Source: Candidatus Equimonas faecalis
GTDB taxonomy: Bacteria; Bacteroidota; Bacteroidia; Bacteroidales; Bacteroidaceae
DNA: 64,000 bases
Assembly (NCBI GenBank): GCA_018066245.1
Contig: JAGHRT010000003.1
Span: forward strand, 23,938-87,937
Reading direction: 5' to 3'
Within the stretch, counting starts at the first letter, position 1, and the number at the start of each line of letters is the position of its first letter. The notes below the pieces were generated by a model, which was given only the letters and a program-made list of their open reading frames with translations, was not told the DNA's origin and searched no databases. Below are positions 1-9,028 of the stretch, in pieces. The position numbers and the translations under genes were made by a program.

Positions 1-1666
1 CAACATTCTCGCCTAACCATTCAATAAACGAACCCTTTTGGCGACCTAGCATGTCATCGAGTTTCAAAATGTCGTCTGTAACCAGTTTGACGTCGTTCTC
101 TATAGTTGCAACATCTTTATCACATGCCGTCTCCAAATCCTTACGTTGCAAAGCCACATCGCTAAGTATGCGGTCTATATCTTTCTGCTTGTCTGAAGAC
201 TCTTGAAACAATGTTAGTCGTTTCTCACCCAAAACCTTCAGCTTCCGCTCCTGCTCGTCCATCTCGTCTTTGTACGGATTAGACTGTTGGGCGCGCTGGT
301 TTTGCAGTTTGATGTCATTCTCTGCTGTACGGACATCGTCCAATAATCTCTGATTGTCTGTTAACTTCTGCTCATACAGACTTCTCGTGTTCTCTACTTT
401 TCCATTGATTTCTGCCTGTAAGCGGCTTTCTACTTCTATACGCTGTCTGTCTAAGTCGTTGAGCTGTTTCTGGCATTGAAGATCATACTCACGCAATTGG
501 TTGTCAACCTCCTGTATCAACGCATCATACTTGGATTTCACGCTTTGGTTCTTGTTTGTCAGGGTCTCTTCCTGATGCGTCAGACTCTGCTGTTGAATCT
601 TCAGTTCACCTTCCTTCCTGATGCGTTCAGCAATCTTCTCTATACCGATTTCCGCATAGTGTTGGCGTTTTGTTTTCACCTGGTCAAGGAAGAATTTTAG
701 GGCTCCGTCCTCTTGATTGAGTTTTGCGGTCTCTGCTTTGTGTTTCCCTTCCTCTTCACCCAACAAGCGCTTCTGTCGAGAGAGTTCCGTGCTGCAATTT
801 GACTCTTTCTCTGCCAATACAGGCAATCGATTGGTGTCACGCCCCAGCGCATAGTTCAACTGACCACAGAGTTCTGTAATCAATTTACGGACAAACTCGT
901 AATCCGTATAATTCTCTATAACGGCATCGGCATCCGTCTTCACCTTCACCTTGCCATTCCTTTCAACTTTATACCATTTCCAGATGTCCTCATATTGCTG
1001 ACGGAAGTTCTTCACCTCCTCGCGGTAGCGGTTTAAATCAATATCGTCGCTTGCGAAATCCATCGAGTCTATAATTGTGTCCTTGATTACTCGCGACTCC
1101 AGGCTTTGATTCAGGAATATATTCTGTATAGTCAATGGCACCTGACGGTATTTCGTGCTCTCCATCAATGAGAACCTGCGCAACTCTTTTGCCACTTGCT
1201 GGCTGTTGCCGTAAATGATGTCGCGAAACTCCTCATAGCCTCGGATGATATTGCTTTTATAAATCCGGGCGCCTATCTGTTCACTGATGCGCCCCCATTC
1301 ATAATGAACGCTACCATCCTCTTCCACAAAGAACCGCTTGTCGTAGGCACAATCCACAATTCGGAAGGCGGTACGTCCATGTGACAAGAAGGTCATAACG
1401 AAGAACTTTCCAGTCTCGCGACACACTTCATAAATGATGTACGAATTCTGGTGAGGCAAGTAGAATTCATCGTAGCCTTTCTGACCAGATTGCGTTTTGA
1501 TACCCAGCTTGCTCTTGTCCACATTGTAGAAGAACAAGATTGCACGAAGCAGAGTGGATTTACCCACACCCTGTGTACCGATGAAATGTACGTTGCCATC
1601 GAGTTTGATCTCTGCGTATGGCACGTGGGCACTGTTGATGAATATGATCTTATTGAGGTATCTCAT
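1..1666 (-). CDS. SMC-like ATPase of an Mks/Wadjet complex (JetC/MksB-like), 3' end outside window
   Basis: Partial gene: the first 555 residues are inside the window and the frame stays open to base 1. The ATG at 1664-1666 follows from the protein beginning MRYLNKIIFINSAHVPYAEI, with a Walker A P-loop GTQGVGKST at residues 30-38. From about residue 300 the sequence turns into heptad-rich coiled coil full of K, E, Q and L, read from the complement of roughly 1-700. An N-terminal P-loop head running into a long coiled coil is the SMC/MukB layout. It overlaps the end of the MukE-like gene by 17 bp, which suggests translational coupling. In the known family this subunit dimerises, binds the kleisin and extrudes DNA loops to remove plasmids or compact chromosomes. 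Whether this is a Wadjet or a housekeeping-type Mks complex depends on a JetD/MksG-type nuclease gene, which would lie beyond base 1. Confidence 0.85.
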   Translation of the reverse strand, partial: MRYLNKIIFINSAHVPYAEIKLDGNVHFIGTQGVGKSTLLRAILFFYNVDKSKLGIKTQSGQKGYDEFYLPHQNSYIIYEVCRETGKFFVMTFLSHGRTAFRIVDCAYDKRFFVEEDGSVHYEWGRISEQIGARIYKSNIIRGYEEFRDIIYGNSQQVAKELRRFSLMESTKYRQVPLTIQNIFLNQSLESRVIKDTIIDSMDFASDDIDLNRYREEVKNFRQQYEDIWKWYKVERNGKVKVKTDADAVIENYTDYEFVRKLITELCGQLNYALGRDTNRLPVLAEKESNCSTELSRQKRLLGEEEGKHKAETAKLNQEDGALKFFLDQVKTKRQHYAEIGIEKIAERIRKEGELKIQQQSLTHQEETLTNKNQSVKSKYDALIQEVDNQLREYDLQCQKQLNDLDRQRIEVESRLQAEINGKVENTRSLYEQKLTDNQRLLDDVRTAENDIKLQNQRAQQSNPYKDEMDEQERKLKVLGEKRLTLFQESSDKQKDIDRILSDVALQRKDLETACDKDVATIENDVKLVTDDILKLDDMLGRQKGSFIEWLGENV

Positions 1667-2201
1667 CTTTTACGTCTTCGTCTATGTTAATACAAAGAAT
1701 GATTTGTTCAATGTAATGGAAGGCATTGGTCACCTGATAGGTACCATCAGCCTCGTTTACCAGTTCAGCAAAGCCCATGTTCTCCAGGGCTCCAGCAAGT
1801 GCCTCCAGTTTTTGGCGGTTCGACGTTTTGTCTGGAAACATCTGTGTCAATTTCTCTTTCAACCCCAGTATGGTGGCAAGTCTCACCTCCATCTGTACAA
1901 GACTAAACTGGGTGCCAGCATCAAATGCTGTATCGTATGTCTTCAGAAAGTCCAAATAGTCAATCCACGAGAATAGCGCCTGTAGCTTGTTTTCAATTAT
2001 TACCTTGGCTTCCTTGCGGCTGAAATAGTAGAAACCGTCACCACAGCTGAGTTGAAAGTCTATTTTGCCGAAATAGTCTTCATACTCCTGCTGATTCTCT
2101 TCAATATCGTTGTAGATGGCACGAGTATCAGCATCGATGCTATTGCTCGATATGAACTGCCCTCGACTAAGGCGCTGGAAAATTTCACTTGTATATTTCA
2201 T
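1650..2201 (-). CDS. MukE/MksE-like condensin subunit (JetB-like)
   Basis: 183 residues, acidic, no signal peptide or membrane segment. It starts MKYTSEIFQRLSRGQFIS and has the small winged-helix look of MukE-type subunits, for example the 'LLRRL..G.FI' opening and 'LGLKEKLTQMFPD' region. Assignment rests mainly on its place: it lies between a kleisin-like gene (4-bp ATGA overlap at 2198-2201) and an SMC-like ATPase gene (17-bp overlap). This gene order, kleisin then MukE-like then SMC, is standard for MksFEB and JetABC. In the complex it bridges the kleisin and modulates the ATPase. Sequence identity to MukE proper is low, so the family call is inference from order plus size. Confidence 0.7.
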   Translation of the reverse strand: MKYTSEIFQRLSRGQFISSNSIDADTRAIYNDIEENQQEYEDYFGKIDFQLSCGDGFYYFSRKEAKVIIENKLQALFSWIDYLDFLKTYDTAFDAGTQFSLVQMEVRLATILGLKEKLTQMFPDKTSNRQKLEALAGALENMGFAELVNEADGTYQVTNAFHYIEQIILCINIDEDVKDEIPQ

Positions 2202-3391
2202 CGCGGATATATTATGGGGTATTCTATATTCTCAATTGTCTTTGTCTCTGTTGTGAAACGCATTTGTTCTGGATACTGAGATGCCATCTGAAGGAATAGC
2301 ACTAAGCGCAGTTCTTTATCTAGTGTTTCCGTGAATGAGTAGTTCCAAAGGTAGTAGAACAAGTCGCTGCTTTGTGCTAGGAAACCATACAGCAGTTCCT
2401 GATGATTGAAGGCTCTTGCCGTTTCTGTTTGTTCTTCCAGATAACTCTCGTCAATCTTTTCCGCAAGCCTCGACTTGATGTTTACCTTCTTCGACAGGCG
2501 CTTTCTGATGTTGTCCAGTATCTCAAGGGCGGCATCTTCATTGCGAAGGAAATCCAGAGACACTCGGGTAACATACTTGGGCTTGCTCTCCATCCAGACG
2601 GTATTGGTCTGCGCTATTACCTCCTTCACGTTGGTTGCCTGCTCTATCATGAACTGGTCACGCAGGTATTTCAGCTGCCGCACACGTTTGACCAAACGGC
2701 TCTGGTATTCTATCCTGTTCAGGTATTCTATTATCTGTGCCGTTATGGCAATCAGTCCGTGTGCCGATTCTCGCAAGCCGTCACGCACTTCGCTCACCGT
2801 CTGCTTTAGTCCATAGTCTGATGCACTCGAAAAGAAAATAGTCTCCTCATCCATAACTCGTTCAGCCTGGTGTATCAGCTCACCAATCAATCGGGCCTTC
2901 TCGTCAAAATCCTTCAGACGCAGTTCCTTAATCTTAAAGTTCGGTTCCTGCTTGTATGTGTCATCCACGTTGCGTTTCAGGTCAATCACATTTCGTCTGG
3001 TGGCATTGTCGATACTCTTGAATGTATGACGTATTTCTCTCATGAAACTCTCACGACGGGCATTGTTCTCAGCAGCAAGATAGGATCTAATACCAAGATT
3101 CAATTTGTCGATGTACATCTTGACCGATGAGATGTTGATATCCTCGTTCACCGCCAAGACCTCTTCGAAAAATCGCTGATAAGCATCATCCAATTCCAGA
3201 GAGTCGCCCGTCTGCACGATTACCCCAAATGTGATAAGATGTTTCAGCTTATTTTCGTCTCCATCCAGGGTTTCAAGGGCATCGTCATACTTTACAGCAA
3301 TCGTCTTGCGCTGCAAGAACATGTTGCTCAGCAGTTTTGAGCCCTGTTGAAGTGCACGTGTCAGTTCTTTTATCGACCTAAATGTTGCCAT
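2198..3391 (-). CDS. Kleisin-like subunit of Mks/Wadjet complex (JetA/MksF-like)
   Basis: 397 residues, cytoplasmic and helical throughout. It begins MATFRSIKELTRALQQGSKLL and contains long charged helices (for example residues 115-270), as expected for the neck-binding and middle regions of MukF/MksF/JetA kleisins. The C-terminal segment, around 'LLYGFLAQSSDLFYYLWNYSF', could be the winged helix that touches the SMC head. It is somewhat short for the family (commonly 430-500). The downstream MukE-like gene overlaps by ATGA. The upstream DUF262 nuclease gene ends 20 bp away, so the SMC module is the distal part of the large defence operon and has no visible promoter of its own. Confidence 0.7.
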   Translation of the reverse strand: MATFRSIKELTRALQQGSKLLSNMFLQRKTIAVKYDDALETLDGDENKLKHLITFGVIVQTGDSLELDDAYQRFFEEVLAVNEDINISSVKMYIDKLNLGIRSYLAAENNARRESFMREIRHTFKSIDNATRRNVIDLKRNVDDTYKQEPNFKIKELRLKDFDEKARLIGELIHQAERVMDEETIFFSSASDYGLKQTVSEVRDGLRESAHGLIAITAQIIEYLNRIEYQSRLVKRVRQLKYLRDQFMIEQATNVKEVIAQTNTVWMESKPKYVTRVSLDFLRNEDAALEILDNIRKRLSKKVNIKSRLAEKIDESYLEEQTETARAFNHQELLYGFLAQSSDLFYYLWNYSFTETLDKELRLVLFLQMASQYPEQMRFTTETKTIENIEYPIIYPR

Positions 3392-3411
3392 TTTCTTTTC
3401 TAGGTTTGAAA

Positions 3412-5493
3412 TTACTCTTCGTATTCTCCCTCATGATCAGATCGGAATTCGAAGATCAACTCTGAGGTTGGTATATTGCATTCTGCAAATATGCCATTGA
3501 GGATGCTAATCTTTGTAGCCGTGCTATTGTCCGTCCAAACATACATATTAGGAGCAAGTTCACGTCTCCACGACTCTGGCATGGTATGGAAACCGCTTTT
3601 CTCGTTGGCACACAGCCACTCCAATGTCGAACGCTTCTCAAGCAAAAGGTGTCCACATACCTGCACAAGCATTTCCTTCCAGGTGTTGACCGTATATCTG
3701 ACTCCATGGAGGATGTACGCTTGTAACTTCTTTCCTGTAAACTCAAAGTCCTCGTCATCAAGGGATGCCGATTCTGCCTCTTGCTTCGTTACCTCAAAAC
3801 TTGTTGTAGGCATAGGCCACAAGTTCATGAAAACCAGCAGCAACTCTTGCTGACGCTGTTTCAGTTCCGCTTCTGTCCATTGTTCGCAACTCTTCACATA
3901 GTTGTTCAAGCGGAAAGCACTATCCTTGAAACCTTTTTCCATATCCCTCTTCTTGGCAAAAGTAAGGTTGCTGTACTGAGAGTTATAACCGGTCAACGTG
4001 AGATTTGCCATTGTGTGCAGATATTGCTGATGTATCCGTTCCCAATCTGCACCTAAAGTTGCCTTCCATTCATCTGAAAGGGTTTGAGGCATGATGTGCT
4101 CAATGGTGATGTTCTTCTCTGTCAATTCCTTCACGACATCATGACGTTCATTGTTGTCGCGATTCTCCATACGCTCCAGAATAAACATACGCTGGTTCGT
4201 TGGCATCTTATACACTTGTCTGGAAACGAAATCACCAGCTACCTCCTCATTTGTTGGGAACACTGACGAACGTCCCTTCTTAAGCAACACATAGGTCAAC
4301 ACTTTGAGATAAGAAGGAACACTATCGCTTCCGGCCTTACTGATATGGTTCAGCACATCACGATGAAGTGTAGCAAATACCTTGTTGAGAGCATTTGAAG
4401 GCAGGTTGCAGATTATTCTTCGAGCCCAATATGCCTCTATGACATCAATCACCTTGTATATCTCGTTCTCCGACAAACCTTCCTTCGAAGTGTAATCAAA
4501 GAATGCCATAAAGAATGGATATGCGATCGTCGAATCCAGAGTACGAAGTTGGTTCAGTTTTCTATTCAACTTGTCTGCACCTACCTGCGCATTGTCAATC
4601 TGGCTATAAATGCGTGCATAGTGATGCATATCTTCAAGCAAAGCCGCCCTATCCACACCTGCATTTTCTGCATACTCTTTAAAAATGAAATAGATTCTGT
4701 CGATACGGCCAATCTTTCCTTGCTTCATAGTGAGGTAGTCACGAACGAAGGAAGATGGATCGTACTTCGTAAATTCTTCGATAGGATTCCAGAAACGAGA
4801 ATAAAGGTCATCTTGCTCAGCAGGAGCCAACGACATCAGCAAATAGTTACGTATCTTGTCAGCTTCGCTCAGGTCAAGACCTGTGGAGTTAAGACTCTCA
4901 AAGATAAGCTGAGGATCGTCATCTTCATCCAGACGTATGTTGATGACCTCCAACTTCTTGATTGTCTCAAATAGCTCGTCAAGGGTAAGCCCGCAATGTA
5001 TGATTTTTTCATAGAAGAAATCATAGTTGCGAGTTACATTTGACTCTTTGATGTATTGATTCTTTGGCTTATAGAGCAGAGCATCAAATGCCTGCATATC
5101 CTTTTTTATGGGCTTCAACTTAACCTTCCGCTCATCCTCTTGGTATTCATCCACAAGATAACGCTTGAAGATTTTCTCCACCAGTTTGGTGTCATCCGCT
5201 TCTATCAGCCCTTCCTTCTTTGCGTTGACCATGGCGATGAGCATCAGCGAAACGGTTGTTATTCGCTGCTGACCATCGATAATGTATCGGTCTTCTGTTC
5301 CCGACTGTATGCTTGACACAATACTGCCAAAGAAGTGGCTCTTGCGGTCGCTATTGTGGAGCTTTATCAAGTCCTGGAACAACTGTTCGCAATTATCCTC
5401 TTTCCAATCATAATTGCGTTGATATAGTGGAATGATGAATCTCTTGTCTGATCCATCAAAGAACTTTATTAGTGGTTGAGCGTCACCTTTCAT
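3412..5493 (-). CDS. DUF262-DUF1524 (GmrSD-like) nuclease
   Basis: 693 residues. The N-terminal DUF262 domain has the family marks IPLYQRNYDW (21-30) and IDGQQR (72-77), the ParB-like nucleotidase site. The central part is helical with 'ESLNSTGLDLSEADKIRNYLL' (199-219). A DUF1524 HNH-type nuclease follows with EHIMPQ at 465-470 and NLTLTGYNSQYSN at 497-509. Residues 580-693 form an extra C-terminal domain that I do not recognise. Relatives include GmrSD, a type IV enzyme that cuts modified phage DNA using NTP hydrolysis, and SspE, which acts with phosphorothioate marking. The gene starts 3 bp after the EVE-like gene stops. The EVE-like protein could read the base modification, but that is inference. 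Confidence 0.9.
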   Translation of the reverse strand: MKGDAQPLIKFFDGSDKRFIIPLYQRNYDWKEDNCEQLFQDLIKLHNSDRKSHFFGSIVSSIQSGTEDRYIIDGQQRITTVSLMLIAMVNAKKEGLIEADDTKLVEKIFKRYLVDEYQEDERKVKLKPIKKDMQAFDALLYKPKNQYIKESNVTRNYDFFYEKIIHCGLTLDELFETIKKLEVINIRLDEDDDPQLIFESLNSTGLDLSEADKIRNYLLMSLAPAEQDDLYSRFWNPIEEFTKYDPSSFVRDYLTMKQGKIGRIDRIYFIFKEYAENAGVDRAALLEDMHHYARIYSQIDNAQVGADKLNRKLNQLRTLDSTIAYPFFMAFFDYTSKEGLSENEIYKVIDVIEAYWARRIICNLPSNALNKVFATLHRDVLNHISKAGSDSVPSYLKVLTYVLLKKGRSSVFPTNEEVAGDFVSRQVYKMPTNQRMFILERMENRDNNERHDVVKELTEKNITIEHIMPQTLSDEWKATLGADWERIHQQYLHTMANLTLTGYNSQYSNLTFAKKRDMEKGFKDSAFRLNNYVKSCEQWTEAELKQRQQELLLVFMNLWPMPTTSFEVTKQEAESASLDDEDFEFTGKKLQAYILHGVRYTVNTWKEMLVQVCGHLLLEKRSTLEWLCANEKSGFHTMPESWRRELAPNMYVWTDNSTATKISILNGIFAECNIPTSELIFEFRSDHEGEYEE

Positions 5494-5496
5494 ATG

Positions 5497-5889
5497 CTAA
5501 AATTGAGATTTTATATAGCTGAGTAGTTCAAGATTATTGCAACTTGGAATTTCGATAGCTCTGCCTCCTTTGAAACCATGCTTACATAGTTCTTGTTCAG
5601 ACAATAGTGTGCCATTATACTCTTCAAGCAATTCAAGTTTGTATGTTGTGATATCATCAGGAGCCTTTTCTACCCAGAATGCCTGATCCTCACGTTTGCA
5701 GTTTTCTGCTGTCACGACCATCTTGAAGCGTATGCATCGTTCATCGGACATGAAAAGATACACCACATCACCAACGGTAAAGCGTGCTCTTCCCATTCTC
5801 CAGCTGATGAATCCAAGAGCATTGATAGCATCAGCATGTCTGCACCTTTTTCTATTGGCAAAGGCAAGCCAAGTGCGGTTATGAGTCAT
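5497..5889 (-). CDS. EVE/PUA-like modified-base reader protein
   Basis: 130 residues, single domain. It opens TWLAFANRKRCRHADAINAL, then has 'GDVVYLFMSDERCIRFKMVVTAEN' and ends with 'HGFKGGRAIEIPSCNNLELLSYI'. The W, the GDVVY strand and the GGR loop fit the EVE/PUA-like fold used to bind flipped, modified bases. It sits 1 bp after the OLD-like gene and 3 bp before the DUF262-DUF1524 nuclease gene. EVE domains are often fused to, or next to, modification-dependent restriction enzymes, so a role as specificity reader for the neighbouring nuclease is the simplest guess. No nuclease motif is visible in the protein itself. Confidence 0.65.
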   Translation of the reverse strand: MTHNRTWLAFANRKRCRHADAINALGFISWRMGRARFTVGDVVYLFMSDERCIRFKMVVTAENCKREDQAFWVEKAPDDITTYKLELLEEYNGTLLSEQELCKHGFKGGRAIEIPSCNNLELLSYIKSQF

Positions 5890-5890
5890 A

Positions 5891-7663
5891 TTAATTCAGT
5901 TCAAAAACATTAAGTAGTTCGTCTAATACGACTTTGAAGCCATCATATGCTTCATTAGTGAAATTATCATAGTTGCTTTCTATGTATTCTTTAATTCTCC
6001 CTGCAGTTCCTTTTTTGCCATAAGGCAGATTTCTGAAATCTTTGTGTTTTCTTGCATTTATTACAGGTGTAATAATATCTGTATAGGCATTTTCAGAAAA
6101 CAGATCTTCCACCATATAACTCTTATCTGATTTAATAGTTTTAGACCCTCCATTTGCTATTGTAACACCTTCGTCTGTTGTTGGGTAATTAGCAGAAGCG
6201 TAACTATCTTGATAAAACATCGGGATTATCTTTGTTCCTCTATTAGGAATTTGTTCTATCTTCTTCCATCCATCTTTCCAACCGCCATCATCATAATCAA
6301 AAAGGAATACAAGTTTTTCGATTCTATTAATGCTATTTGACAGAATTTGATTATAAATAACCTCTGCTGATCCTGCACTATTTGCAGAAAAGATAGTAAC
6401 ATCATTTAATCTATTGTATTTTGCATCGTTTTTTGCAAATATATTAATCGCTTTTTTCAAGTATTTATCATCATACTTTCCTTCTACAACAAGAATTTTC
6501 TTAGAACTCAAAATGAAAGAGCCTTCAAAGTAGTCTATCTCATTATCTGTTAACTCCGAAAGATGTTTTAGTGGTTCTGTATCTTCAATTTTACCATCGT
6601 GTATATAGAATATATTATTCTCATCATATCCGTCCCAACGCTTGTTAAGGAACATTGGTGAATGGGTTGTCATGATAGTTTGCCCCTTAAACTCTGAGAT
6701 AAATTTAAGGAGGTCTTTCTTCATTGCTATGTGAGTGTGTGCATCAGGTTCGTCAAGCAGAACAAGGGAGTTTTCTTCACCGAGCACTTTTGTAATACAC
6801 TCAATAAGAATAAGTTTCTTCTCGCCTTCACTAAGGTCATCGAAGTTTAGCTTCCTACCTCTATTATTGACTGTTATTTGAATGTCTTCTATTAACTTAT
6901 CTATCTTGTTTTTCTCATTTTTTTTAGGTTGTGAGAGTAAATAAAGAAAATTGAATACATATTTGGCTTTTTGTTCTTCTAAAACTTGTCTACCAGCTAT
7001 ATAAATATCAGTTGTAGCAATGATGTTTAGATTGATATTCTGATGACCATCCTGTACAATTCTGTCAAACCAATTCAAAGCTGCATGTGCTTGGAAACCA
7101 TCTTTCCTTGTGTCATCATAGGATAAATCAAGTTCAACATCTATAGGACTATTAATTTTTAACGTATTCTTCAAAAAAACTTTTACATTATCATTATTTG
7201 AACACAGAAGTGAGATTAATGCAATTTTCCAACAATATTTGTTTATATAAAGAAAAGCCGGGCTGGAATATGTTTGCTTGACCGCCTCATTGAAATATCC
7301 CATATGGTATTTTTCATACGCAACATGCCATAATCTTAAATCTTCACCACTATAACATGCAATCAATGATGATGGAAATTCGAGTTCCTCAGCCTTGCAT
7401 ATAATACCATCTTTCGTAGCTTGTCTTTTCTTTCTTGTGTATATGTGACCATTTATGCCATATTCTATCTCATAGTCAAAAGGAATACCTGTGCCGTTGT
7501 TATTAATAAGTCCATCGAAGATTATACTGATTGCTTCAAGCAAATTACTTTTTCCTGAGCCGTTAAGACCTATAAGGGCAACATACCCTTTACTATTCTC
7601 AAAAGAATAAATTCCATTGAGATTCTTATAATTATAAATTGCTACTCTTCTTAAACTTATCAT
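5891..7663 (-). CDS. ABC-type ATPase fused to Toprim nuclease (OLD or PARIS-like)
   Basis: 590 residues. The ATPase half has Walker A GLNGSGKS at 32-39, signature LSEGEK at 277-282, Walker B LVLLDEPDAH at 300-309 and the switch histidine in TTHS (332-335). The second half is a Toprim domain with the glutamate in LVVEGKYDD (391-399) and the metal-binding acidic cluster FDYDDGG (455-461). OLD-family nucleases and the fused form of the anti-phage PARIS system (AriA+AriB) share this layout, and I cannot separate them by eye. PARIS senses phage proteins that block restriction enzymes. Here the gene overlaps HsdS by 4 bp inside a restriction operon, which would suit such a guard role. Confidence 0.85.
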   Translation of the reverse strand: MISLRRVAIYNYKNLNGIYSFENSKGYVALIGLNGSGKSNLLEAISIIFDGLINNNGTGIPFDYEIEYGINGHIYTRKKRQATKDGIICKAEELEFPSSLIACYSGEDLRLWHVAYEKYHMGYFNEAVKQTYSSPAFLYINKYCWKIALISLLCSNNDNVKVFLKNTLKINSPIDVELDLSYDDTRKDGFQAHAALNWFDRIVQDGHQNINLNIIATTDIYIAGRQVLEEQKAKYVFNFLYLLSQPKKNEKNKIDKLIEDIQITVNNRGRKLNFDDLSEGEKKLILIECITKVLGEENSLVLLDEPDAHTHIAMKKDLLKFISEFKGQTIMTTHSPMFLNKRWDGYDENNIFYIHDGKIEDTEPLKHLSELTDNEIDYFEGSFILSSKKILVVEGKYDDKYLKKAINIFAKNDAKYNRLNDVTIFSANSAGSAEVIYNQILSNSINRIEKLVFLFDYDDGGWKDGWKKIEQIPNRGTKIIPMFYQDSYASANYPTTDEGVTIANGGSKTIKSDKSYMVEDLFSENAYTDIITPVINARKHKDFRNLPYGKKGTAGRIKEYIESNYDNFTNEAYDGFKVVLDELLNVFELN

Positions 7664-9027
7664 AATGTTTTAAATAATAATTTCTGTATGAGGTTGATGG
7701 CCTCACAGCGTTCTTTCATTGCATTACTAGATAATTTGATAATTTCAGCCTTAATCTGTTGAGTATATTTGACTATTGATTCTTGAATATCAAGTGCTGG
7801 TAAAGGGACGAGATATTCAGAAACAATACCTGCATTAATATTGGGTTGTGCTCCACCATATGCAAGTTCTTTGAATTTGTTAGTTTGGGTTTGAAGATAA
7901 TACCACAAATAATCCACATTTATCAATGTGTAGTCAAAATCATGCAAGACTGCACATGCTTGATTTGTAGTTGCCTCTATCCCTAATTTAGCAGTTTTAC
8001 CAATTGTTGCCCCATACATGGCAATTAATATACAACCTTTTGGATATAATTTGGCAGTGCTATTTGAAATTGCCTCTGGAGTAATTTTTTCTTCTGTATC
8101 CCAAATAATTTCATTATCTAATTCACCAGTTTTTACCCAAGGAATATTACCAGTATAATATTCTCTACGCCCTCGAGATGGAGTTCCGCCACTACCGATT
8201 TTGCACAAATCTATGATTCTGCAACAATTATAATACCGGCTAAATTCCTTCTGTTTTTTTTGCTTTAAAATAAAATCTACTCCCCATTGATACAAAGATG
8301 AAAGATTTGTAAATGAAAGACGATCCGAAACGACCTTTTCGTTCAATGAGATATCTATTCCTAATGTTTCTAACCAATGATGTAGAAGTTCTTGTTCTTT
8401 TTCTTTGACTTCTTGTTCACAAACATATGCCTTATTATTTAAAGCATTATATTCGTCCAGCATCTTTTCCTGCTCCTCTATACTTGGCAAAGGAATCTGC
8501 TGATTAAGAAAAGCGTCAATATCAATACGCTTACGGTTCGTGGTACCACTACTGCATTTGCGGGCAAACTCAACGAACTTGTCTGTTGTGGAAACAAGAA
8601 CGAGGAATTGAGGTATAATCTTCTCTGTATCTACATCAAATACGGGGAAGTCGTTAGTTACAATAGCACCGTCAAGTTCTGATGGCACGATACCGTATGC
8701 ACCATTACGAGCATCTATCTTAGACATGATGAATTGTCCTGCATGAATGACATGTTGGCGCTTTGTGCCTATCTTGGAACCTTTGAGCGTTGTACCATTA
8801 TTTCGAGGCACAACACCTCCGTTATTGATTTTGAGAGTTACCTGTTTGTATTCAACATCATCCTGCACTTCGATAATATCACGACTCTTCACAAGGAAAG
8901 AACCAATTCTTGCCATTGGAAATTTCTTTGTGAAGCCAAGATCTTCCTCATCTGCATATTGGACACTCCAATTCGGAATGTCCTTAAGATTTGCAAAATG
9001 GAGGAATTTGTATGTTATCGTTGCCAT
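7660..9027 (-). CDS. HsdS-like DNA specificity subunit
   Basis: 455 residues from the ATG at 9025-9027, protein start MATITYKFLHFANLKDIPNWS. An upstream in-frame ATG at 9081 would add 18 residues inside the methylase gene and is less likely, because the chosen start follows the methylase stop by one base. Two target-recognition domains are visible: the first around residues 35-200, closing with 'LNQQIPLPSIEEQEKMLDEYNAL', the second from about 275, with 'GSGGTPSRGRREYYTGNIPWV' and closing 'VSEYLVPLPALDIQESIV'. Each is followed by the helical spacer typical of HsdS. The first half is not a clear duplicate of the second, so a bipartite target with two different half-sites is expected. Confidence 0.9.
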   Translation of the reverse strand: MATITYKFLHFANLKDIPNWSVQYADEEDLGFTKKFPMARIGSFLVKSRDIIEVQDDVEYKQVTLKINNGGVVPRNNGTTLKGSKIGTKRQHVIHAGQFIMSKIDARNGAYGIVPSELDGAIVTNDFPVFDVDTEKIIPQFLVLVSTTDKFVEFARKCSSGTTNRKRIDIDAFLNQQIPLPSIEEQEKMLDEYNALNNKAYVCEQEVKEKEQELLHHWLETLGIDISLNEKVVSDRLSFTNLSSLYQWGVDFILKQKKQKEFSRYYNCCRIIDLCKIGSGGTPSRGRREYYTGNIPWVKTGELDNEIIWDTEEKITPEAISNSTAKLYPKGCILIAMYGATIGKTAKLGIEATTNQACAVLHDFDYTLINVDYLWYYLQTQTNKFKELAYGGAQPNINAGIVSEYLVPLPALDIQESIVKYTQQIKAEIIKLSSNAMKERCEAINLIQKLLFKTL

Positions 9028-9028
9028 A

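Noticed and set aside
1..3391. Housekeeping MukBEF
   Set aside because: Subunit sizes and low similarity fit Mks/Wadjet better, and the genes sit inside a defence operon. The deciding JetD/MksG gene is outside the window.
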